Part shown: positions 25,601 to 37,600 of the stretch, one piece after another
Numbering within the stretch: position 1 is the first letter of the stretch
How the letters are laid out: every line of letters starts with the position of its first letter
Source: Siderastrea siderea
Lineage: Eukaryota; Cnidaria; Anthozoa; Scleractinia; Rhizangiidae
DNA: 64,000 nucleotides
Direction: 5' to 3'
NCBI GenBank assembly: GCA_964030785.1
Contig: OZ034975.1
Span: forward strand, 38,782,069 to 38,846,068
Made by a program: the position numbers and the translations under genes
The notes under the pieces: generated by a model
The model's database searches: none
Told to the model about the DNA's origin: nothing
The model's input: only the letters and a program-made list of their open reading frames with translations

Positions 25601-28600
25601 TGCTTCAGCTCATGACTTTAACAGTATTGCATTCAAAGTTTTTCTGAACTGCCAGGCTTTAAAAATAATTCTTAGGGATATATATTAAATCGTCGATTAA
25701 CTCTTATTAAATAATAGGTAGGTTCGTAGTTAAAAAGCTATCAGTAAACAGGCTAAAAACCGTTCTCCAAAAGCTAATAACATGTCATAGTTTGAAACTT
25801 TCAATGCAACTGGCGTAGTAGCAGCAACCTGTTCAGTGTACTTTTATTTCGTCCTCAGCCCTTATGAAGTTCCTCCTGACGATATAGGAGCCTATGACGT
25901 AAGTCCATTTCCTTTTTGTTCTATTTGTTATCTTTCTTCTTGACGTCGCTAGCGGGTTTTCTGCAAAATGGCTTGGAAAGTTATAACTGAAAGATGATGA
26001 AAGATAACGAAGATAAGATAAGATATAAGATGAGATAAGATAAGATAAGATAACATAAGATAAGATAACATAAGATAAGATAGAAATTTACATAATAAAA
26101 AAGTAGCATCGTAATCGAATATAGTGTTCATCTGTTTAAACTAGTTTGCATCCCTACAAACTGTGTATAACGGTTTTTTATTTTGGTGACCAGATAACCG
26201 GAAGTCCTTTCAAACAGGGGCTACTATAAAAGTTTTTCTTTTAGGGAGTTTGTTACGTATTATAACATAAATCACACTGATGCAACGTCCAGGGAAACGA
26301 TATTCAGAATATCACCATTGGTTTAAATTTGCAACAGCATAGAATTGATATTAGGACAATTTTTTTTCGAAATAGAACAAGTTGTACGTGCTTATCCCCC
26401 CCAAAAATGAACAGTCACCAATAGTATGGGCATGACTTAATCATAGCATGGCAGGTTTGAACCATGAGTGTATTTCCTTTCTTAATACGCATATCTCGTT
26501 TTCAGAATGAAATCGCTATGGAAGACGTTACACCAACTCATGTTCGTCCAAGTAATTCTACCCAGCAATTAACCCTGGCTAGCAGTGCCACATACGTGCA
26601 CCTACAAGACGCAACTCCATCTGCAAACGATTGCACAGATGAATCGAGGCCTAACAATCCACAGCCGCAAAGTCCATCTGAAGGAGCTGAATATGCGCCT
26701 CTTAATCCAAGGACACGTTCTTTGGAGGTAGCAAGAGATCACGTGACAATAGAAAAGATCATTGGTAAAGGTGCTTTTGGTCAGGTTGCCAAGGGAACAG
26801 CAATAGACCTTCCGGGAAGGCCTGGAAAGACCACAGTTGCTATTAAAATGCTCAAAAGTAAGACATCTTTTGTTTTGTTTTGTCTCGGGACAACTGCAGT
26901 CTTTAGAGAATTGTTATCTCTGTTGTCCAGAGGCTGGTTTTATCTCTACTTTACAATAAATCCTCTTTTCATGCATTATTAGCAAGCCTAGTAATGCCAC
27001 ATATATCCCACATCAACCCATTCCAAAATTAGATTAACTCACTTAAATTAAAAGTACTTTGCTAAGGTGTTTAAATATTTTTCTTGTTCCTGTTAGGAAC
27101 AATGACAAAACTGACAGACTGGATACAGGGCTTGTAGACCAAAATTATTTCTTTTTTCTTGACAGTAGAGCACAAGATTTAGTGATAAACCTAGAGAATA
27201 AAAACAAAATGTTTTCCGATCAACAAACTGCATAAAAGAAAAACCTAGGAAATCGTTGTTATGATGTTCCTGTTTATTAATTCTTAGCCAACGCTCCTGA
27301 ATCAGACAAGAAAGACTTGTTATCAGAACTTGAAGTGATGAAGACGCTCAAACCTCATCCACACGTCATTAAGCTACTGGGCTGCGCCACGGAGTCAGGT
27401 AGGACATCAACAGAAATTACTGCATAGATATTTGGTTTGCAATTTCTTAATTTTGCATGATAAGCTTCATTGTATTGGAATTGATTTACCTTGCAGCGAC
27501 AATAAGTCGCTAGAATATCACGGAAACCTCTTTTAGGATAATCTCAAACGCTATTTAGCTTGAAAGCAACTTCTTAAGTCTCTTTATATCTATCAGAGCC
27601 ACTGTTGGTGCTGATTGAGTATGTGCCTTATGGGGATCTCCTGGGTTACCTGAGGAAGAGCCGTGGATTAAATGACACTTATTACAAAGACCCGGATATA
27701 AAACCACAGACCAGTCTGACGTCACAGCAGCTGATGAAGTTTGCTTGGCAAATCGCTGATGGAATGAATTACCTCTCCTCAAGATCTGTGAGTGCATTCA
27801 TTGTGTTTGCCTTTTACCTGTTATAAATCTTGTTACATTTTGCAAAAAGCAGCACAGGGACAGGTTAATTGAAACTTTCTCCGATAACTTTTACATTAGA
27901 GAATCCGAATTCACACAAATTTCTGAGAATGCATGCAATACCGCTGTTTCTTTATTGAACTAATCTTTAAATTTGCCGGGTATGTGTTAATCTGTTCAGT
28001 TTAACCGGATTTTGTCAGGTGAAGTTACAATTCGATGGTTCCTACTCTCTTTTTAATTAATTTTAATGACAGAAAGATATACATTTCATTTTCGTTATAT
28101 TTGTAATGCGCATTTGATCATGTATGTATGTTAATTTGCACAATATTAAGTAATAAATATTATTATTATTATTATTTTTGATTGTCAATAAACACTAATC
28201 CATACACCACTGCTACCAGCACCTACATCATCAGCAAAAATAACAATAGCGCCGACAAGAAAAACAGTTACAAACAACAAGGCAAAACATCAACATCACC
28301 AATAAGTACAACAACAACGAGAACAAAATGAAATATGGGAAACTTAACCATTTTTTATGATAGCGGAGCCTGCGGGCAAAGCACGCCAGCGGAGCTCCAT
28401 TGCTAAGCAAATTTGGTAACCTATCGATCCGAAAAATTTTTGTTGTGACGTAATACGGGAGGGGGAGGGGAGTCCCAAGACAACCCGACGGGGGTAGAGA
28501 ATGCATGTATGCCATCTTTTCTTGGCGGGAAATCATGCGGTGCTTTTGGGCAACTGGCGTTTTTCTTGGCGGGAAATCGCATGACCATCTTCGCTTTTGA

Positions 28601-31600
28601 AAAAGAGGTTTCTTTAAAGGGTTAAGCTTCTTTAGCAAAATGATTGAACGAGCGTACTGAAGTACTTAACAAAAAAAAACATCTAATATCTATAAATGGA
28701 AAGAAAAAGTTCAAAAGAATACTGGTAGAAGGCGAAAAGTTCAAGTTACAAAAGGTGCCTTCAAAGGACTTCATCGCTTTGTTTTCTTCACGGCGGAGAG
28801 CTTGCCGTGTTCTGAAACATAACCGAGTAAGTGAAGTTTTTAAAGGGTCTAAGGTACATGATTTTGAGTATTACGGTCAAAGAAATTACCTTTTGAAATT
28901 GGGATTTAATTTGTCATTAGAAATGTGTCGTTTACTTTTGACTTTAAAAAATTATGAGAAAACGCGCTTAGATTTGTGACAGATGTAGTCTTAAATATTT
29001 TGCCATGCTCAGCCGATTGCACTCGCGTGGACCGATCTACGATTTTGGAAGTGCAATGCGAATTGCATTTAAGTATAAACTTACGGGTTTTCTGTCCATT
29101 ATTTTGTGTTTGTTTTTTCATAACACACTGGAAAAGTTGAAAATTTACAAAACATGTAATTTTCATGTAAATTTGGATTTACAGGATTTGTAAATTGCAA
29201 TTTACATTTTAAGGTTTTGTAAAATAAAATTTACATGAAATTTACACGTTTCAATAGATTATGTAAACGTGGTGTAAATGAAAATTTACAGGGTCACTTT
29301 CTGGTTTTATAATTCGAAAAACATGTAAAAAACGTGTAAATTCCTTTTGGCAGATTTACAGTATCTGTAGTGTAAAAAAATATGTAAATTATTTGAACAC
29401 ATCATGTAAATAACATGTAAATGGTCATAACAGAAAACTGTGGTGTTAGAACTCTGTAAATTGAATTTACGAGGAACTGGTTTCTTTCCATGGACAATGT
29501 AAATGTCCTGTAAATGGTACTTTACATGGTCATGTTCTAATGCAGATTTGAGGATAATGTAAATAACATGTAAATTTATGGTTACTAGAAAAGGGGGCGA
29601 TTGAACCGCATATCGTTTCCATGTGTCATGTAAATGAGCTGTAAATAGTGATTTTCAACATGTAAATGGTTTTACCAGATACAGTAAGGTTGCTGTTGAT
29701 GCTTGAACATTAAATTTACATGAAACTTTTTTACAGAATTGTTATCTGACAGAGTAATGGGCTCCTGTATCTGATAAGAAATTAAGGTGATTTATTTGTG
29801 AAAACAAAATGGCATATACCGGGCTTTGACGTAAAATGGCATATACGGGGCCAAGTAAAATGTCTGTAAAATGGCAAGTACGAGGCTCTGTTAAATGTCT
29901 GTGGTCTTCCATAGCTCAAAAGGATGTCGTTCCCAGGGAACGTGAGGTATATTTAATCTAGTAAATCAGTTATCGTTCGAGTACTGACGTAGGCAAGGAT
30001 CGAGCTTCGGTTGAACAGAGAGAATAGAGTTCCGGGTTATCAAAGAACAGTGTTCTGGAGCCTTAGGGTGGTTAGCTTTCATTAATTGTTATGGTAACAC
30101 TGTATTTATATTCTTAAAATTTTATTCCTGGCAATTAACGATCGTTGGTGTGCCATTCTGTTCCGGTTTTTTTCCTCTTCTTTTCTTTCTTTCTTCCTTC
30201 TTGAATTTTTCTCAATGTAAGTTAAGTCAAGAAAATGACCTCCTTTGGACCTATGGAATCTAGACTCTACCAGTGTCTGTAAAACGGCATATACCGGACT
30301 CTTTAAAATGTCTGTAATAGGGCATAAACGGGGCTCTGTAAAATGTCTGTAAAATTAAGGAAATGGGGCATCATAAAATCTCTGTAAATTGACGTAAACG
30401 GGGCACCACAAAAACCCTGTAAATTGACGCAAACGGGGCATCATAAAATCTCAGGCTCCTGCCGTAAATCATGACGTCGGAAACAGGGCATCATAATTTA
30501 TAGGTGTTACAAATTTGCGTTAGATTATCAATTTAGAAACGTTTCAAACAGAGCACTGGCGTTAATTATATTCATCTGAAAATACCCCCGTTTAATTTTA
30601 TTGGCGAACGATTCGCGCAAGGTGCCCCATATTTGATGTCCCAACCGGGCTTGTTGCTCCTTGTCAGTGGTATTTTCTCAACTTAACGGATAAGAAAAAA
30701 ATAAAAAACGCAGTTGCAATTTGAAAGAAAATTTGTTGTAGATTTAGAGTACTGATATTATTAGAGCTAATGAAAATGAATCGAAAAGCGGTTCGCATTT
30801 TCATTTATTTGCCGGTTCTGGCCCAATCTCGTACCACGGTGGGTTTGGCCGAGTGACCTTGGGTACGAATTGATCATGCGCAAAGTGGTTCCCTTCCCGA
30901 CGTGCTGTTCGTATTTTTGGCGCCGATCGTTGAATTCATCGTTTGAGGTCTAAAATTTCTTTCGCTTTGGAGAGATGGCTTGTGAACTATTCCTTCTCCT
31001 TGCTTCACGGTCTCTGAATAGCTGCAAACAATCTTCTTACAGCGGATTAACGATCAGTGGGAATGTTTTTCTGCCATTTAACAAGCCTGGATCAGTCAAC
31101 TTTTGGCCGCCATATTTGATGGCTCATGATCATGCATGGTTCTTGTTGTAATTGCCAAGGTAAGCTAAGTTTTAGACTGTAAAACGTGAGCTAAGGCTCT
31201 TGTATATCCAAATATTCGTGCCTTGTTTGATATTTGCCACGTTTAAGCGAATTGCCCCGCACTTTAAGTGTTCTTGATGACACTTTCTTTGGGACTTCAA
31301 AAGTACATGATGTAATGCATGGTTCAATTTTACGTGTTACCATCCCCCCCCCGGGCAACCCCGGGGACAAGTCCAGCCCTTCAGGCCCGGGGGTGGGGAA
31401 TTGTTTGAAGCGGTCTTGTCCCGGGGGGAGGGGGGCGGGGCAAATTAAAAAAAAAAAAAACTTCTTGCTGTTCTTGTAAAGTACGTCACTTCTCGGTTGA
31501 CACGATGGCGCCGGACCGCGCGGAGAAGACTGCCTATTCCCGGGGAAAATCTCTAGAATTTGTAGCAGACTGTTTAAAGAAGAATAAAATCTCAAAATTA

Positions 31601-34600
31601 AAATTTGTATTCGAAGGTACCTTTATTATTATAAATTGTTAAACGAATGTGCCCGCATTGATGCGCGGATGGATGGCGTTCGTAACAAACAAAGAAATAT
31701 TTGTTCAGCGTATTTATGTATAAAAATGTAAGACGACTTATAAAATAGACTTTATATAAAAACGGACGCACGGCTTAATATTAAACAGAGATCTCAGTCC
31801 AGTGTTCTTATGAAACAAGCTAAGAAAGCCCCTCGGTAAAATGCTGCCATCAGTTTGTTCACGGGCCTCTTGTGCGTATGCGCTAGATTTAGAATAAAAC
31901 ACGTGGCAAAGAACATTTCTTTACTTGCTAGCCGTATGCCAGTGGGGTTGGAACTTTTTCTTCAGTTTTCTTTTTCAAATATAGTGTTCATGTTTTTGTT
32001 ATATAGTGTCCTTCGTTCAATAAACTCTAAAAAATAGTTGAAGTTCTTGCCAAAACGTCTGGTTTTGCTACAAAACAACGTATTGGTGGTCGATGAGGAG
32101 TCCCGGGGGTGGGGAATTGTCTCTTTCTGCGTGCCCGGGGGTGGGGAATAGACGGCCAAGTGAGAAAAAAATTGCAAATCCCCGGGGGTATGCCCGGGGG
32201 GGGGATGGTTACAGGTAGAATTGAACCATGCATAAGCTCAACAGTAATTGTGGCTCATTGCTGAGCTCCAACACCTTTTAAAATCAAGACTGGAATATGC
32301 TTATATTTTCTTTGTTTTAAATTATCATGTTTACACATTTTATTTCATAGTTTGAGATCTTTATGCTTGCCCGACGTGACCAATCGAACCAAATTGAACA
32401 TTCGATTAATCAAATTCAATCGAACCCAGTCGAACTCAATCATATGATTGGGTTCGGTAATCGAATTCAGTCGGGCTCTCACAAAAAAAATGGAGCAATC
32501 AAACATTGATTAGGTTCGATTGTGTTCGATAAGGTTTGATTCAGTTCGACGGGAAGGCAATCACAAAACTGTTAACATGGTTTGTGTGGGATGACATTCC
32601 ATTGAAAATAGAGGTACATGTAGCAGAGCCAAATCTGGGGAGATGCAAGTTTTTCTTGGCAGCTTACAATGCCAACTCTTTCCACATCATCGGCTTGGTT
32701 CATTGAATTTTGCATGGGTTATTGTAAAGATTACATATGCTGATAAGAAATAAATGAATCATATATGAAAATTTAAAATAGGTGGGGTGAATTGAAATTT
32801 ATATAATCTTCTGTTGTCTGATGAACTTAATTTGTAAGTTGTTCTCACATTGTGAACCATACTGTTCAAATAACTTATATATTTTGAATGAACTTTTTTT
32901 TGTTCGATTCGTTCGATTGGGTTTGAAAATCGAACACAATCAAACTTTCACACAATTTCTTTAGTTCGATTGTGTTCGATTTCTGAACCAATCAAACCTA
33001 GTCATTGGATTTAGTTTGACTTGGTTTGATTGAGTTCCATTACTGAAAAGTTCGATTGGTCACGTCGGGTACTTGGTACAGTTTGCTAGTGGTCGCTTTG
33101 TTGTTAGATCTTCAAGCTGCTGTACTATTTGCAAGTGACCACATTGACTCTGATTGAATGGGTTTTATCATGTTTATACATTTAATTTCATAATGTGAGA
33201 TCTTTATGCTTGGTACGGTTTGCTAGTGACAGTTTTTTGTCAGATAGTCAAGCTGCTGTACCATTGTGAGTGACCACATCACCTTATATTCCATCTGTTT
33301 CTGTCAGACAGACAGGTAACATCTATTAGTGTGATCAGTGTTTACCCAGGGCTGTCATTAAGGGCCGTAAACCATAACACCTGTTATGGCTGAGTATTCA
33401 TGACGGGACCTCAATGTTATGGGTGAACTCGGTTTCTTGTCCTTACAATTTACTTACAAGTTTGTTGTGGGTGTGAAGTTCAAGGTAACAGGTGACTCAA
33501 AGCTTAATGACAGCCCTGTATACCGAATCATTGGTTACTCAAACCTGGTCATGCATTCCTGTCAATAACAAACTAATGAATGGCTTCTGTCACCCAGCCG
33601 GAGTAGGAATTTGACAGGTTTACAATATGCATAATCTGCCTGTAACAGTCAGTTACATTTCTTTATTTTTACATCTCTTTATTTTTATTCTCTTTTCACT
33701 TCGCTGCCCATTTTTTTTCAATGCATAAATGTTGAGAGAACTCAAACACCAGGCCTGGTATTTACGTATTCTTAAGGACGGTGCCTCCTTTTGTTACTGC
33801 CCATACGTTCTGCGCATCTTGGTACATGTATATTCAGATTTCTTGAGGAAATTGCCCACTAATACAACAATATTTTTGCACGGTTTATGACTATGTGGAA
33901 AAAGCAGATCTTAGCAAGGGCTATCAGAATCCAAAAAGAAAATTGGGGGTGACCATTCATTTTTCAGAGATAATAGAGCTTAAGTTTGGAAAGAAATTGC
34001 CATACATTCTTTGTATTTTAATGCTTTTTTAGAATTATGGTTGCTTAGTTATCTCTGAAAAATGCACAGTTTCCCACATTTTTCTGTCTGGATTCCAATA
34101 GCCCTTGCTAAGATCTACTTTTTCCCCATAGTCATAACCTTTGCAAAAGTACATCTGTATTAGGAGGCACCGTCCTTAAAAGGTTGTGCAACGATGCAAA
34201 TCGAAGTCAGTCAAACTCTCACCCTGTCCTGAGGCTGGAAGTCACGCATTAACTATTATGGAATATCAGATCAAGTTTCACTTTGAATTGTTTATTTCAA
34301 GAGCCACATTGCATTTGTTTGTAACTGACAGGAACACATGACTGGGTTAGTTTGAGAACAAAATAAGGCCTTTGTGCATGATAAATTTATGCCTTAGCAG
34401 TGACTAACCTTCAAATCACTGTTTTTATTGCACAATGAAATCAAGGCAAATAGTGTACACCAGGCTTTTATTGATGGCTTAAAATTTGGTTGCTGACATA
34501 TAATATGAACATGAATATATGAAATTCATATATTTGAACTGCAGATAAAGACAGAATTATATGTAGATCAACCCAGTGAAGTTGTTCGAACCTAAGCGGT

Positions 34601-37600
34601 TGAAAAGAAGAAACCTGAAAAATTCAGGCTTGAACAGGAATCAAACCCATGACCTCTGCGATACCGGTGCAGCGCGCTAACCAACTGAGCTATCAAACCA
34701 ACTGGGAGCTGGTCAATTGAGAGTTCGTATTATCCCGTCGATGGAGAATAAATGAACATGAATATATGAAATTCATATATTTGAACTGCGGATAAAGATA
34801 GGGAATCGAACCCTAACCAACGCGCCCTAACCAACTGAGCTGCACCGGTATCGCAGAGGTCATGGGTTCGATTCCCATTCAAGCCTGAATTTTTTCAGGT
34901 TTCTTCTTTTCAACCACTTAGGTTGGAACACCTTCACTGCGATGAACTACATATAATTCTATCTTTATCCGCAGTTCAAATATATGAATTTCATATATTC
35001 ATGTTCATTTATTCTCCATCTACGGGATAATACGAACTTTCAATTGACCAGCTCCCAGTTGGCTTGATAGCTCAGTTGGTTAGGGCGCTGCACCGGTATC
35101 GCAGAGGTCATGGGTTTGATTCCCGTTCAAGCCCGAATTTTTCAGGTTTCTTCTTTTCAACCGCTTAGGTTGGAACACCTTCACTGCGATGATCTACATA
35201 TAATTCTACCTTTATCTGCAGTTCAAATATATGAATTTCATATATTCATGTTCATATTATATGTCAGCAACCAAATTTTAAGCCATCAATAAAAGCCTGG
35301 TGTACACTATTTGCCTTGATTTCATTGTGCAATAAAAACAGTGATTTGAAGGTTAGTCACTGCTAAGGCATAAATTTATCATGCACAAAGGCCTTATTTT
35401 GTTCTCAAACTAACCCAGTCATGTGTTCCTGTCAGTTACAAACAAATGAATTCATTAATGGATATTTTTTTTTTGCAATAAGTGGCTCTTGAAATAAACA
35501 ATTCAAAGTGAAACTTGATCTGATATTCCATAATAGTTAATGTGTGACTTCCAGCCTCAGGACAGGGTGAGAGTTTGACTGACTTCGATTTGCATCGTTG
35601 CACAACCTTTTAAGGATGGTGCCTCCTAATACAGATGTACTTTTGCAAAGTTTATGACTATGAAGAAAAAGTAGATCTTAGCAAGGGCTATTGGAATCCA
35701 GACAAAAATGTGGGTAACTGTGCATTTTTCAGAGATAACTAAGCAACCATAATTCTAAAAAACATTAAAATACAAAGAATGTATGGCAATTTCTTTCCAA
35801 ACTTAAGCTCTATTATCTCTGAAAAATGAATGGTTACCCCCAATTTTCTTTTTGGATTCTGATAGCCCTTGCTAAGATCTGCTTTTTCCACATAGTCATA
35901 AACCGTGCAAAAATATTGTTGTATTAGTGGGCAATTTCCTTAAGAAATCTGAATATACATGTACCAAGATGCGCAGAACGTATGGGCAGTAACAAAAGGA
36001 GGCACCGTCCTTAAGAATACGTAAATGCCAGGCCTGGTGTTTGAGTTCTCTCAACATTTATGCATTGAAAAAAAATGGGCAGCGAAGAGAAAAGAGAATA
36101 AAAATAAAGAGATGTAAAAATAAAGAAATGTAACTGACTGTTACAGCCAGATTATGCAAATTGTAAACCTGTCAAATTCCTACTCCGGCTGGGTGACAGA
36201 AGCCATTCATTAGTTTGTTATTGACAGGAATGCATGACCAGGTTTGAGTAACCAATGATTCGGTATACAGGGCTGTCATTAAGCTTTGAGTCACCTGTTA
36301 CCTTGAACTTCACACCCACAACAAACTTGTAAGTAAATTGTAAGGACAAGAAACCGAGTTCACCCATAACATTGAGGTCCCATCATGAATACTCAGCCAT
36401 AACAGGTGTTACGGTTTACGGCCCTTAATGACAGCCCTGGGTATACACTGATCACACTAATAGATGTTACCTGTCTGTCTGACAGAAACAGATGAGCTGC
36501 ACCGGTATCGCAGAGGTCATGGGTTCGATTCCCATTCAAGCCTGAATTTTTTCAGGTTTCTTCTTTTCAACCGCTTAGGTTGGAACACCTTCACTGCGAT
36601 GATCTACATATAATTCTGACATATAATATGTTAGCCGCATCTCTGTTACATGAATGCTGTGTTTGAAAAATGAGCAATATAAGGCCGATTTGCTTAAAAA
36701 TGCACAGAGGACCCTTATTCCACAAAAAATATCAACTTAAGCAGCTGATAAAACAACCTGAAGAAAATTTCCCGCCTGGAGTTTTTTCAGGTTGTTCTTT
36801 TATCAGCTGCATAAGTTGATATCATTAACTGTGATGGTCATTATCATTTCATAGTTTAGCACCACTTGCCTTTTTGACAAGTTTTAGTGAAGATACTTTC
36901 TTATCATTGCTTTGGCTCAAAGAGTAAAATAGTCTACCAGCTCTTTTCATGTACATGCATGTAAACATTTCATTCAAGGGGAATCCTTCAAATTACCTTT
37001 TAGGTGATTTCTGATTATAAAAAGGAAATGCGGGATGCCATAAAAGCTGATTCCCTGAAGTTGTTGCAAACAGGGCTTGTAAGTATTCATGTATTAATTT
37101 ATTACTCGTTAATATATGTAACAGTAAGTTTTCTGAAAATTAGTTTTAGGATTACTTGAAAAAAAGTTTTAACCATTGCCTTAAAAGCTCAATGCCAGCC
37201 TTTTAGTGTGTTGGATGCATGTCACAACACCATTTCTCTGCAGACAATTCATCACAGTCAAACTACTCAGCATGTGACCATTTGCCTGACACTAGTAATA
37301 AACCAATCAACAGTTATTTGAAATTATGGTACTGGATATCATTGGAATATTACAGTAGGCTATGCAAAATTGTAATTTTGATCCCATTAATAAAATCTAT
37401 CTGTTATTAGTGAAAGTCATTCCTAAATAAATATACGAATGTGCTGAATATCTTGAATGTAATTCAGTTTGGTGTGTACTAATTAATAACCATGTAGTGA
37501 ATTCAGTGTGCAAGAAAATGCAGGTTTTGACAGGGTGTCTGTATTAAGCGGGTACTATGTTTATTAATTAGTCTAGTGTCTGTGCTTATGGTTACTGTTA

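Larger units (their letters stand above)
33292..36494. repeat. 3.2 kb palindrome with arms of about 1.5 kb
   Basis: The left arm, from ATCTGTTTCTGTCAGACAGA at 33292, and the right arm ending at 36494 are near-identical inverted copies. Paired segments include 33780-34180 with 35610-36020 and 34440-34570 with 35193-35310. The inner arms reach about 34800 and 34955. They carry one tRNA-like sequence each, and a partial third lies in the centre. No ORF is convincing. It would fold into a very long hairpin. Confidence 0.9.

Noticed and set aside
35061..35133. Functional tRNA-Thr gene
   Set aside because: Atypical base before the anticodon, mismatched anticodon stem, and several partial copies within a palindrome point to a tRNA-derived repeat.
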